Source: Pseudomonadales bacterium (GTDB lineage Bacteria; Pseudomonadota; Gammaproteobacteria; Pseudomonadales; Halieaceae). Taken from it: a stretch of DNA of 64,000 nt. A program made the translations under genes and the position numbers. Shown piece by piece: positions 1 to 7,585 of this stretch (position 1 is its first letter; each line of letters starts with the position of its first letter). The stretch is taken from NCBI GenBank assembly GCA_024234735.1, contig JACKNV010000002.1:310001-374000 (forward strand). Direction: 5' to 3'. Below the pieces are notes generated by a model that was not told where the DNA came from, searched no databases, and worked only from the letters and a program-made list of their open reading frames with translations.

Positions 1-1
1 C

Positions 2-103
2 AATATCGAGGAACTCACCCGCACCCTGGGCAAGCAGCCCAACGCGCTGCTGTTCCCGGTGGATGCGCCCGCCGATCCCACCCCGGAGGCCAACGCACCA
101 TGA
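2..103 (+). CDS. MCE-family (PqiB/MlaD-like) protein, C-terminal end only
   Basis: Only the last 33 codons are inside the window, ending in TGA at 101-103. The visible tail (EELTRTLGKQPNALLFP) looks like the C-terminus of MlaD/PqiB-type MCE proteins that precede a PqiC-like lipoprotein. Such proteins bind lipids in the periplasm and belong to an ABC-type or PqiABC-type lipid transport system. The stop overlaps the next start by four bases (ATGA), which implies translational coupling. The family call rests on the short tail and on the neighbour, so it is tentative. Confidence 0.55.
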   Translation, partial: NIEELTRTLGKQPNALLFPVDAPADPTPEANAP

Positions 104-651
104 GATTACTTTGCCTGCTCGCAGCGGCCCTGCTGGCCGCCTGCTCGAGTACCCCCCCGCAGACATCCAGCTACCTGCTGCGCGCTGAGGTCCCGGCCAG
201 TTCCGGTAGCCAGTTGGCCAGCAGTACCGTGGCGCTGGCCGATATCCGGGTGGCCACCTATATAGAACAACCCGGCCTGGTGCTGGCAACCGGCGACGGC
301 AAGGTTCACGCGGCGCGCAATCACCAGTGGGCCGAGCCACTGCAGGTCAGCCTGCGCCGTTTCCTGGCCAACGAGGTGTCCGGCGCCAGCGGCCTGGACG
401 TCAGCCCCAGGGTATTGCCGTCCACTACCACGCGGGTGAGTGTCACCGTCGACCAGCTGCATGGCGACGGCCAGGGCGCCGCGCTGTTGGTGGCCTACTG
501 GGAGGTGGACAACGCCGGCGACGTCCGCTTCTTCGAGTTCTCCCAACGCCAGTCCCTGGCCAGTGCCGGCTACGATGCCCTGGCGCACGCGGAGCAGGCC
601 CTGCTCGGGCAGCTGGCCCAGGCCATTGCGGACTCACTCAAGTCTGGTTGA
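100..651 (+). CDS. ABC-type transport auxiliary lipoprotein, PqiC family
   Basis: 183 residues. A lipoprotein signal is clear: a basic N-terminus, a hydrophobic stretch and a lipobox ending at Cys15 (LLAAC-SST). The mature part resembles the PqiC/DUF330 family, outer-membrane lipoproteins that partner MCE proteins in intermembrane lipid transport. Seen: opening SSYLLRAE, a 'VALADIRVATYIEQPGLV' type strand, and the length usual for the family. It overlaps the upstream MCE gene by four bases and is the last gene of that operon. Whether the system is PqiABC or an Mla-like ABC transporter cannot be decided, because the other genes lie outside the window. Confidence 0.8.
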   Translation: MRLLCLLAAALLAACSSTPPQTSSYLLRAEVPASSGSQLASSTVALADIRVATYIEQPGLVLATGDGKVHAARNHQWAEPLQVSLRRFLANEVSGASGLDVSPRVLPSTTTRVSVTVDQLHGDGQGAALLVAYWEVDNAGDVRFFEFSQRQSLASAGYDALAHAEQALLGQLAQAIADSLKSG

Positions 652-693
652 GCCGGCCTGGCCGCACCCCGGCCGCCGGTGTTCCGCCAGCCT

Positions 694-763
694 TGCTATG
701 ATAGCCGCCGCCAATTGATGTGTTAGTGTTAATTGATTGGTGAGAGCGGTAGAACTGTACTAT
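694..763 (+). promoter_or_regulatory. candidate promoter elements before the rubrerythrin operon
   Basis: The 167-base gap between the lipoprotein and rubrerythrin holds two possible -10 elements. One is an extended -10, TGCTATGAT at 694-702. The other is TACTAT at 758-763, with TTGATT at 733-738 as a weak -35 (19-base spacer). The sequence AATTGATG/T occurs at 713-720 and again at 731-738, 18 bases apart. Either promoter would put the two dyads at 774-806 downstream of the start point, so a bound repressor would block elongation or initiation. Motif reading only. Confidence 0.35.
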
Positions 764-773
764 GTTAAAAACC

Positions 774-788
774 CCACAGTAACTGTGG
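774..788. promoter_or_regulatory. perfect 7-1-7 dyad upstream of rubrerythrin
   Basis: CCACAGTAACTGTGG is a perfect inverted repeat (7-base arms around A781). It sits three bases before the Fur/PerR-type dyad at 791-807. It could be a second operator or a short hairpin in the leader. I do not recognise a known consensus. Confidence 0.5.
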
Positions 789-790
789 TG

Positions 791-807
791 TTGATAATGA
801 TTATCAA
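791..807. promoter_or_regulatory. Fur/PerR-family operator
   Basis: TTGATAATGATTATCAA is a perfect 8-1-8 palindrome centred on G799. Its core TGATAATnATTATCA (792-806) equals the classical 7-1-7 Fur-family box. It ends where the ribosome binding site AAGGAG (806-811) begins, and the ATG follows at 819. An iron- or peroxide-sensing Fur-family repressor bound here would block transcription through the start of the rubrerythrin gene. Which regulator binds (Fur, PerR or a relative) cannot be told from the site. Confidence 0.75.
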
Positions 808-818
808 GGAGAAACAGC

Positions 819-1238
819 ATGTCATTGAAAGGCAGCCAGACTGAGCAGAACCTGAAAGACGCATTTGCCGGTGAATCCCAGGCCAACCGCCGCTACCTCT
901 ACTTCGCTTCCAAGGCCGATGTGGAAGGCTACAACGACGTGGCGGCCGTGTTTCGCTCCACAGCCGAGGGTGAAACCGGGCATGCCCACGGTCACCTGGA
1001 GTACCTGGAGGAGACTGGCGACCCGGCTACCGGCCTGCCCATTGGCGGCACTTCCGACAACCTGAAGGCGGCGATTGCCGGCGAGACCCACGAGTACACC
1101 GATATGTACCCCGGCATGGCCAAGACTGCCCGGGACGAGGGTTTCGACGAAATTGCCGACTGGATGGAAACCCTGGCCAAGGCTGAGCGCAGCCACGCCA
1201 ACCGCTTCCAGAAAGCGCTGGACAGCCTCGACGCCTGA
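819..1238 (+). CDS. rubrerythrin-like ferritin-fold diiron protein
   Basis: 139 residues. A single four-helix ferritin-like domain without the C-terminal rubredoxin domain of classical rubrerythrins. Diiron ligand positions are visible: Glu19, Glu52 and His55 (ExxH), Glu89 and Glu92, Glu123 and His126 (ExxH). Rubrerythrins reduce hydrogen peroxide in the cytoplasm. Lacking rubredoxin, this one needs an external electron donor, and the Fe-S protein encoded next is an obvious candidate (inference). The start is well supported: AAGGAG at 806-811 lies seven bases before the ATG. A perfect Fur/PerR-type box touches the ribosome binding site, so control by iron or peroxide is likely. Confidence 0.88.
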   Translation: MSLKGSQTEQNLKDAFAGESQANRRYLYFASKADVEGYNDVAAVFRSTAEGETGHAHGHLEYLEETGDPATGLPIGGTSDNLKAAIAGETHEYTDMYPGMAKTARDEGFDEIADWMETLAKAERSHANRFQKALDSLDA

Positions 1239-1253
1239 GACCTGTAGCGCACA

Positions 1254-1275
1254 CGGCGGGTCGTCCGGCCCGCCG
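1254..1275. other. intercistronic hairpin
   Basis: CGGCGGG (1254-1260) and CCCGCCG (1269-1275) form a seven-base GC stem with an eight-base loop between the rubrerythrin and Fe-S protein genes. There is no T-tract, so it is more likely an mRNA processing or stability element than a terminator. Confidence 0.4.
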
Positions 1276-1311
1276 CTGTTCCCGCCTTGCACATCGACGA
1301 GGGAGAGTCCT

Positions 1312-2634
1312 GTGAGAGAAGGAAGCCTGGAAGCGCCTACTCGCCACCCGATAGAATGGAAAACCGACCAGTATTGGGACAAGGCGGATCTCGAGAACGA
1401 ACTGGAGCGGGTCTACGATATCTGTCACGGCTGTCGCCGCTGTGTCAGTCTGTGCGACAGTTTTCCCACGCTGTTTGACCTGGTCGATGAATCCGCCACC
1501 ATGGAGGTGGACGGTGTCGACAAGGCCGATTACATCAAGGTCGTGGACCAGTGCTATCTCTGCGACCTGTGTTACATGACCAAGTGCCCGTACGTGCCGC
1601 CCCACGAGTGGAACGTGGACTTCCCGCACCTCATGCTGCGGGCCAAGGCGATCAAATTCCGGGAGCAGGGTGCCAGTCTGCGGGACCGGGTACTGACCAG
1701 CACCGACACCGTGTTCCGGATGACGTCGATTCCCCTGGTGGACGTCACCGTCAATGCCCTGAACGGCAACGCTGGTTTCCGCAAGGTGCTGGAATCCACC
1801 GCCGCTATTCACCACGCCGCACCAGTGCCGAAATTCCACAGCAAGACCCTGCGCAAGCAGGTCAAGCCGCTGCTACGCGAGCTCGCGCCGGAGCCGGTGG
1901 GGGACACCTCGGGCAAGGTCGCCCTGTACGCGACCTGTTACGGCAATTACAACAGCCCGGAGGTGGGTGCCGATTTCGTCAAGGTGTTCCAGCACAACGG
2001 TATTCACATCGACGTGGTGCCGAAGGAGAAGTGCTGTGGCATGCCCAAGCTGGAACTCGGTGATCTGGACGCCGTGAACAAGTTGAAGGAAGCCAACATC
2101 CCGGTACTGGCGGCCCTGGTGGACCAGGGCTACGACCTGACTGCGCCCATTCCCTCCTGCGTGCTGATGTACAAGCAGGAATTGCCGCTGATGTATCCCG
2201 ACGACGAGCAGGTAAAGAAGGTCCAGGCCGCGTTCTACGACCCTTTCGAATACCTGTGGCTGCGCCACAAGGGGGGCGCGCTCAAGACTGATTTCCCCAA
2301 TGCCATGGGCGATATCGCCTACCAGGTGGCCTGTCACCAGCGGGTGCAGAACATCGGCCTGAAGACCCGTGACATCCTCAACCTGGTACCGGGTACCGAG
2401 GTGACGCCCCAGGAGCGCTGCTCCGGGCACGACGGCACCTATGCGGTGAAAAAGGAAACCCACGACAAATCCCTGAAGATCGCCCGGCCGGTGGTACGCA
2501 AGGTCGATGCCCAGGCGCCGGATTATTTCACCAGCGACTGCCCCATGGCCGGCACCCAGATCGCCAGCCTCGCGGAGCAGGTCGACAAGGCTCTGCACCC
2601 CATGAGCCTGCTGCGCATGGCATATGGCCTGTGA
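1312..2634 (+). CDS. Fe-S oxidoreductase, HdrD/GlpC-like, of the rubrerythrin-DUF3501 operon
   Basis: 440 residues from GTG at 1312, which follows GAGGGAGAG at 1299-1307. The reading frame is open farther upstream, but that part lies inside rubrerythrin. The N-terminus carries two ferredoxin-like clusters: C38-x2-C41-x2-C44-x3-C48, and C81-x2-C84-x2-C87-x4-C92-P. The last spacing is one residue longer than the usual CxxCxxCxxxCP. Two cysteine-rich CCG-type regions follow (EKCCGMPK, then CHQR... and ERCSGHDG), as in heterodisulfide reductase HdrB/D and the GlpC subunit. No membrane segment is seen. The likely role is cytoplasmic electron transfer; feeding electrons to rubrerythrin is an inference from the operon. 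A GlpC label would mislead because no glpAB is present. Confidence 0.78.
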   Translation: MREGSLEAPTRHPIEWKTDQYWDKADLENELERVYDICHGCRRCVSLCDSFPTLFDLVDESATMEVDGVDKADYIKVVDQCYLCDLCYMTKCPYVPPHEWNVDFPHLMLRAKAIKFREQGASLRDRVLTSTDTVFRMTSIPLVDVTVNALNGNAGFRKVLESTAAIHHAAPVPKFHSKTLRKQVKPLLRELAPEPVGDTSGKVALYATCYGNYNSPEVGADFVKVFQHNGIHIDVVPKEKCCGMPKLELGDLDAVNKLKEANIPVLAALVDQGYDLTAPIPSCVLMYKQELPLMYPDDEQVKKVQAAFYDPFEYLWLRHKGGALKTDFPNAMGDIAYQVACHQRVQNIGLKTRDILNLVPGTEVTPQERCSGHDGTYAVKKETHDKSLKIARPVVRKVDAQAPDYFTSDCPMAGTQIASLAEQVDKALHPMSLLRMAYGL

Positions 2635-2669
2635 GCGAAGCCGGCGAATAAAGTGAAAGGAGACTGATC

Positions 2670-3269
2670 ATGCCCGCCCTGTCCCGCGCCGACCTGTGGT
2701 CACTCGAAGAGTATGCCGAGCAGCGCCCCGGCTTTCGCCAGCAGGTCATGGCCCACAAGAAAAACCGCCAGCTCGCCCTGGGGGAGCATGCCAGGCTGTA
2801 TTTCGAGGACGCCCTGACCATCAAGTACCAGATACAGGAAATGTTGCGTATCGAGAAAGTTTTCGAGGCTGCCGGTATCAATGAGGAACTCGAGGCCTAC
2901 AACCCGCTGATTCCCGATGGCCACAACTGGAAGGCCACCTTCATGGTGGAATACGCCGACCCGGCCGAGCGCGCCACGCGCCTGGCCCAGTTGATCGGCA
3001 TAGAGGACAAGGTCTGGCTGCAGGTGGAGGGCTGTGAGCGGGTCTATCCCATCGCCGATGAAGACCTGGAGCGGGCCAATGAAACCAAGACCTCCTCGGT
3101 GCATTTCCTGCGCTTCGAGCTGAGCCCTGCCATGATCGCCGCGATCCAGGGCGGCGCCGGGCTGGTCGCCGGGATCGACCATCCGGCCTATCCCCTGGAG
3201 CCGGTGCAGGTACCCGCGCCGATCCGTGACTCGCTGGCCGCGGACCTGCAACCGGCGGTGTTCAACTAG
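2670..3269 (+). CDS. DUF3501 family protein
   Basis: 199 residues, the full family length. It has no signal peptide, membrane segment or cysteine cluster (only one Cys). It starts with SRADLWSLEEYAEQRPGFR and has the conserved 'HARLYFEDALTIKYQIQEML' region typical of DUF3501. The family has no established biochemical function. It commonly lies beside rubrerythrin and this Fe-S protein. The start has AAAGGAG 13-19 bases upstream of the ATG. It is 35 bases after the Fe-S gene, so the three genes are probably one transcript. A role in iron or peroxide handling is inferred from context only. Confidence 0.85.
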   Translation: MPALSRADLWSLEEYAEQRPGFRQQVMAHKKNRQLALGEHARLYFEDALTIKYQIQEMLRIEKVFEAAGINEELEAYNPLIPDGHNWKATFMVEYADPAERATRLAQLIGIEDKVWLQVEGCERVYPIADEDLERANETKTSSVHFLRFELSPAMIAAIQGGAGLVAGIDHPAYPLEPVQVPAPIRDSLAADLQPAVFN

Positions 3270-3300
3270 GGCCGACTCGCCCCCGGGGGCTGGCTCCTAG
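3266..3300. terminator. shared stem-loop between convergent genes
   Basis: CTAGG (3266-3270) pairs with CCTAG (3296-3300). Inside it GCC/GGC and the palindrome GCCCCCGGGGGC continue an imperfect stem. The outer arms contain the stop codons of both DUF3501 (+) and the DUF1501 gene (-). There is no T-tract, so it may act as a bidirectional 3'-end structure rather than a classical intrinsic terminator. Confidence 0.45.
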
Positions 3301-4694
3301 AGGCGCAGGAAGCCCAGCGGCAGGTCCGAGGACTGCGGGCTGTAGAAGCGCCCCAGGTTCGGCAGCACGTCTGTCAGCTCGGAGGCCGGCACGCCGAACC
3401 AGCGCGCCAGTTCAGCAAAATACTCGTCCACCGAGGTGGTCGGGGCGTAAATGCCGCGCCCTACGTCCAGGGGGCTGTCCGGGTGAATCTCGGGGTAGTC
3501 GCCGTAAAAGCTGCCGCCGTTCACCGCCCCGCCCATGATGATGTGATGCCCGCCCCAGCCGTGGTCCGAGCCCTTGCCGTTGGAGGTGAGGGTGCGGCCG
3601 AAGTCCGAGGTGGTGAAGGTGGTCACCGCGTCCAGCACCGACAGCTCCTGCAGGGCGTCGCGAAACTCCAGCAACCCGGCACTGATCACCGGCAACATGG
3701 CAGCCTGGTTGGGCAGTACGTCGTCGTGGTGGTCCCAGCCGCCGACGGTAATGAAAAAGGTCTGGCGCCGCGCTCCCAACTGGTCGCGAACAGCGATGAC
3801 CCTGGCGATCTGGCGCAGGCTCTGGGAGAACGGGTTGTCGCCGAACACGGTACCCAGAACCGGGGCCTGGCGCAGGGCAGCACTGAACAGCTTCTGGCTG
3901 TCGATGGCATCCACCAGCCGCTGGCGGTACTCCCGCCGCAGAATCTGTTGCTGGGGAACCGCCAGCAGGTCGTCGATCATCTGCTTGCGGTACGCCCCGA
4001 ACTCGGTGCCGTCGTCGTAGGCGTTCAGTCCGGCAGCGCCATCGCCCTCCGCTTTGATGCTGTATTCGGTAACACTGGCTCCGCTCTGGAAGACATTGTT
4101 GCCGGACAGGGAAATATTCATGGAGATGCCGTTAGCCGCGTTCACATCCTGCAGCAGATCGGCCACGCGTCCGCCCCAGCCGGTGGTGGTGCGCTGATCC
4201 GAGACCCCGGTCTGCCACTGCTGGATCTGGTCCGAATGAGAGAACAGACCCAGGGGAACGAGTGCGCTGCCACTGGCCAGCATGGTCGCGTTGACCGGCT
4301 CCAACAGGGTGCCGACGTTGCACAGCAGGGCGGCGTCGCCGCTGGCGAACAGGGCCTGCAGGCCGGGCATGCCGGGGTGCAGGCCGTAATGCCTGCCGGT
4401 GGCGGTAGTTCCGGCCAGGGGCAGCAACTGGCTGCGCGCCAGCGCCAGGTCGGAGCGGATGGCCTGGTACTGGCCGTACTGGTCGGTATCGGTGGGTACC
4501 ACCATGTTCCAGGAGTCGTTGCCGCCGGCCAGCAGGATACACACCAGGGCGCGGTAGTCGCCGGCGCCCTGGGCGGCGGCCCGCCGCGCGAGCCCGAGAT
4601 TGAGCAGAGAGGTCGACAGCGTGGCTGTCGCCAGGCCCAGGGAGCAGCCGTGGGAGAGGAACTTGCGCCTGCTGATCATGGCTGACGTGCTCAT
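3297..4694 (-). CDS. DUF1501 family protein, Tat-exported
   Basis: 465 residues. The N-terminus has a twin-arginine signal (SRRKFLSHG, Arg9-Arg10) followed by a hydrophobic stretch and an Ala-rich cleavage region (ARRAAAQGA). The body has DUF1501 landmarks: 'LVCILLAGGNDSWNMVVP', 'SHSDQIQQWQTG', 'DFGRTLTSNGKGSDHGWGGH' and 'GGAVNGGSFYG'. DUF1501 belongs to the alkaline phosphatase/sulfatase-like fold; the HGWGGH segment may be part of a metal site. The catalytic role is unknown. It starts four bases inside the end of the DUF1800 gene (ATGA), so the two are translationally coupled and probably act together in the periplasm. Confidence 0.9.
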   Translation of the reverse strand: MSTSAMISRRKFLSHGCSLGLATATLSTSLLNLGLARRAAAQGAGDYRALVCILLAGGNDSWNMVVPTDTDQYGQYQAIRSDLALARSQLLPLAGTTATGRHYGLHPGMPGLQALFASGDAALLCNVGTLLEPVNATMLASGSALVPLGLFSHSDQIQQWQTGVSDQRTTTGWGGRVADLLQDVNAANGISMNISLSGNNVFQSGASVTEYSIKAEGDGAAGLNAYDDGTEFGAYRKQMIDDLLAVPQQQILRREYRQRLVDAIDSQKLFSAALRQAPVLGTVFGDNPFSQSLRQIARVIAVRDQLGARRQTFFITVGGWDHHDDVLPNQAAMLPVISAGLLEFRDALQELSVLDAVTTFTTSDFGRTLTSNGKGSDHGWGGHHIIMGGAVNGGSFYGDYPEIHPDSPLDVGRGIYAPTTSVDEYFAELARWFGVPASELTDVLPNLGRFYSPQSSDLPLGFLRL

Positions 4695-6433
4695 ATCTGT
4701 ACGGCGTACTCGGGTGCGGTAAAAATCAGGTAAATCGCTGTCTGCACGCGAAAAGTGGGGTCCGCTATCGGCTCCAGGGTGGCGAGTATGGCCTCGCGGG
4801 TCTGCTCGGAAAGGGTGTCGTAGGTCATCAGTGTATCCAGGGTGTCCAGTAGCGCCGCGGCATCGTCGGCCAGGGCAAGATAGGGCCGCAGGTTCAGCCG
4901 GGAGCGCTGGAAGGGTGGGCTGAACAGGTCGTTGACCAGCTCGCGAAACAGCACGATATCCACAATATTGCTGACCGCCAGGATGCTGCTGCTGTCGGTG
5001 AGCTGGAACTCCGGCGCGACCAGCCCGGCATCGGCGATGGCGCCCACCGGTGCGTGGTTGGGCGGGAAAAAATTGAACACGCTGGGAGCGGACAGGGGGT
5101 GCTGCTGTAGCAGATCCTCGAGGTAATAACCGGTGCTGGCGTAAAACCCGTCGGGGCTGGCGACACCGAAGTTTTTCAACAGGCCGAGGGCGCGCAGCAG
5201 TGGCTCGCGCAGTTTTCCCATGTCCGGGTATGTGCCGGGCGTCGCCAGCGCTTCCGGATCCAGCAGGATGGCGCGCAACACCGCCTTCATGTCCCCCCGG
5301 GGCGAACCGGTGTCACCGTTGAAGGCGGCGCTGACCCGGGCCACGTACGCGGGCGAGGGGTTCGACGTCACCAGGCGCTGGATCAGCTGGCGGCCGATGA
5401 AAGGGCCCGCGTTGGTATGGTTGAAGAGGTTGTCCAGGGCATCCTCTATGTCCTGCATGCCGCCCTGGCCGGCGGGCAAGACCGTTCCCCCGAGCAGCCG
5501 TTTTGCGCCCTGGTCGTGAAAGAAGCCGAACATCTGCATGGGGTGGCGGAAGTCGGGCAGGCGCTTGTGGAAGCGTGCGTTGTCGCCACCGTAGGACAGC
5601 CCGGTGAAAACCCGGGCGAATTCGCGTATGTCGTCGTTGTCGTAGGTCGGGATGGGGTGCCCCTGGCTGTCGGTTTTCTCCGAACCGTCCGGGTTGAGCT
5701 CGAACAGCCCGATGGAAAACAGTTGCATGACCTCGCGGGCGTAGTTCTCGTCCGGGTAGGTGTTGAGTTCGGGGTTGGCCCTGGCATTGTTGACATGGCT
5801 GAGGTAGACCCCCATGGCCGGGTGCAGGGTCACCGCTCGCAACAGGTCGCGATAATTGCCGAAGGCATGGGTCAGCAGAGTGTCCTGATAGTTGCTGAGA
5901 GCGTAGGGGTAGGTCGCCAGCAGGTCGTTCTTGTCCGATACCACCAGTATCTCGCTCAGGGCGAACGCCACCCGCTGGCGCAGGTAGTCCGGCGCGTACA
6001 CGGCCTGCTGCCACCAGGCCAGGCGGCGGAATACGAACTCGATATTGTTGTTGTTCTCCTCCAACTCGGCGAACTCCCCGGCGCGCTTGCGGTTAAGCAG
6101 TTCGGTCACGATGGGCTCATGGCGGCCGATGGGCACCTTGAACTGCTGCTCGAGCCAGGCCTCCTCTCCCTGCCTGGCTATGGCGCGGAGGGTCGCCATG
6201 TCCAGTCCGAAGGTCGCCCGCGCAGCGAGCCGCGAGGCGCTGGCCAGGGGCGTCATCGCCGGTGCCGTGGGCGTCGGTTCCGACGGCGGCGCGGCGGGCG
6301 TGGCCGGTGCCGGGGAGGTGGGTGGTGTCGGCATTGCTGTGGTGGCAGCCGGTGTCCCGCCGCCGCCTCCGCACGCGCTCAGCAGGGCGATGAAGGCCAG
6401 CGATACAACCTGCCGCGTCCTGCCTGCGAGCAT
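4691..6433 (-). CDS. DUF1800 family lipoprotein
   Basis: 580 residues from ATG at 6433, preceded by AAGGAGA at good distance. The frame stays open upstream, but that part has no signal sequence. The N-terminus is a lipoprotein signal (LLSAC at Cys21) followed by five glycines and a long Pro/Thr/Ala linker (about residues 27-57). DUF1800 signatures follow: 'ASRLAARATFGLDMATLRAI', 'PDENYAREVMQLFSIGLFELNPDG' and 'EFARVFTGLSYGG'. The family has no settled function. It is almost always paired with a Tat-exported DUF1501 protein, as here. A cell-surface or periplasmic location is clear; the substrate is not. Confidence 0.9.
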   Translation of the reverse strand: MLAGRTRQVVSLAFIALLSACGGGGGTPAATTAMPTPPTSPAPATPAAPPSEPTPTAPAMTPLASASRLAARATFGLDMATLRAIARQGEEAWLEQQFKVPIGRHEPIVTELLNRKRAGEFAELEENNNNIEFVFRRLAWWQQAVYAPDYLRQRVAFALSEILVVSDKNDLLATYPYALSNYQDTLLTHAFGNYRDLLRAVTLHPAMGVYLSHVNNARANPELNTYPDENYAREVMQLFSIGLFELNPDGSEKTDSQGHPIPTYDNDDIREFARVFTGLSYGGDNARFHKRLPDFRHPMQMFGFFHDQGAKRLLGGTVLPAGQGGMQDIEDALDNLFNHTNAGPFIGRQLIQRLVTSNPSPAYVARVSAAFNGDTGSPRGDMKAVLRAILLDPEALATPGTYPDMGKLREPLLRALGLLKNFGVASPDGFYASTGYYLEDLLQQHPLSAPSVFNFFPPNHAPVGAIADAGLVAPEFQLTDSSSILAVSNIVDIVLFRELVNDLFSPPFQRSRLNLRPYLALADDAAALLDTLDTLMTYDTLSEQTREAILATLEPIADPTFRVQTAIYLIFTAPEYAVQI

Positions 6434-6542
6434 GCCTGTCTCCTTGGTGGTTCCAGCCGGTTTGCACGCCGGTGGACAAAATACGCACTTTGGTCTAATT
6501 ACCCTTACAGGTTGTAACGCAGTAGCCGTCGGTCGCCCAGTG

Positions 6543-7034
6543 ATGATTGCAAAAAAGTGCATATTCACGGCCCTGTACCTGGCCCTGTACTGGGCCCAGG
6601 GTGCCAGCGGGTTTCGCGGCTGCGCCTCTGCCGATAGCGACGCCTGGTCGGCCTCCAGCCATTACACTGTGGGCGAGATAGCCTTCGATGTCGTGACCGG
6701 GGTCGCCAGTGGCACCGAGACCCGCTACAACTACTCCAACGACCCGGACGCGGGCGGCGAGTGCCATGTCACCTATGAGCTCACCGGTACCTACAATGCC
6801 GGGGTGGAGGTGTTCACCCTGGATGCCACGCGGACCAATTACAGCGAATCCTGTGCTCCCGGGCTCCTTGGGGTAGAATACCCGCCCAGCAGGCTGTATG
6901 CGCTGCAGATGGCATTTGCCGAGGACGGCAGCGCCATGGTGAGCAGCGCGGCCAGCGGAGAGCTGCTGGCATCCGGTTCCTGGGCCGCCGGTCGGGCGGT
7001 TTACAAGACGCCGGAGGAGTGCACGGTTTTCTAG
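6543..7034 (+). CDS. hypothetical secreted protein
   Basis: 163 residues from ATG at 6543. The N-terminus (MIAKKCIFTALYLALYWAQGASG) looks like a Sec signal peptide with a basic start, a hydrophobic core and small residues before a cleavage near residue 21-23. The mature protein is Ser/Thr/Tyr-rich with three or four cysteines and a predicted beta-strand character; no family recognised. The ribosome binding site is weak. It is transcribed divergently from the DUF1800 gene with a 109-base shared upstream region, so co-regulation is possible. Confidence 0.55.
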   Translation: MIAKKCIFTALYLALYWAQGASGFRGCASADSDAWSASSHYTVGEIAFDVVTGVASGTETRYNYSNDPDAGGECHVTYELTGTYNAGVEVFTLDATRTNYSESCAPGLLGVEYPPSRLYALQMAFAEDGSAMVSSAASGELLASGSWAAGRAVYKTPEECTVF

Positions 7035-7090
7035 CCACGATGTTCCAGCCACTGCCCGCCGCACCGGCCATGCCTGCGCCGGACGATACA

Positions 7091-7585
7091 ATGAGTACGA
7101 TGAAAATAGACATTATTCGCGCCGATTACCGCGATCCGCGCCACGCCCGGGACCTGGTCTACCTGCTGAACGCCTATGCCGAGGACCCGATGGGTGGTGG
7201 CCGGGCGCTGCCTGCCTCCGTCCGTGACAAGCTGGCGGCGGCGCTGGCGGAGTTGCCCCACGCGTTCAGCCTGCTGTGTTATGTGGACGGTGCACCGGCG
7301 GGGTTGGCCAATTGCCTGGAGGGATTCTCCACCTTCAGGTGCCGCAAACTGGTCAATATCCACGACATCGCCGTGTTGCCCGCGTTTCGTGGTATGGGGC
7401 TGGCGCGGCGGCTGTTGGAACAGGTTGAAACGGTGGCCCGGGAGCGTGGCTGCTGCAAGCTGACCCTGGAAGTGCTGGAGGGCAACGCGGGCGCCCAGGC
7501 GGCCTATCGCAAGTTCGGCTTTGCCTCCTACGAGCTGGATCCCGCCCTGGGCAGGGCCATGTTCTGGGAAAAACCTCTCGATTAA
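7091..7585 (+). CDS. GNAT family N-acetyltransferase
   Basis: 164 residues. The GNAT acetyl-CoA site is visible: strand 'VNIHDIAVLPAFRGMGLARRLLEQVE' with the R/Q-x-x-G-x-G/A-type loop (RGMGLA), then 'LTLEVLEGNAGAQAAYRKFGF', typical of the C-terminal half. The substrate is unknown. Starts at ATG 7091 or 7100 (Met4) are equally possible; farther upstream ones extend into the previous gene. Its TAA stop overlaps the stop of the convergent phosphatase gene through the shared TTAA. Confidence 0.85.
   Translation: MSTMKIDIIRADYRDPRHARDLVYLLNAYAEDPMGGGRALPASVRDKLAAALAELPHAFSLLCYVDGAPAGLANCLEGFSTFRCRKLVNIHDIAVLPAFRGMGLARRLLEQVETVARERGCCKLTLEVLEGNAGAQAAYRKFGFASYELDPALGRAMFWEKPLD

Noticed and set aside
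3483..4685. Long open frame antisense to the DUF1501 gene (400 codons)
   Set aside because: Low-complexity Gly/Gln/Val-rich translation with no family resemblance. The minus strand encodes a clear DUF1501 protein; long antisense frames are expected at this GC content.
6434..6568. Longer start for the DUF1800 gene
   Set aside because: The 45 extra residues precede a good lipoprotein signal, and ATG 6433 has a strong ribosome binding site.
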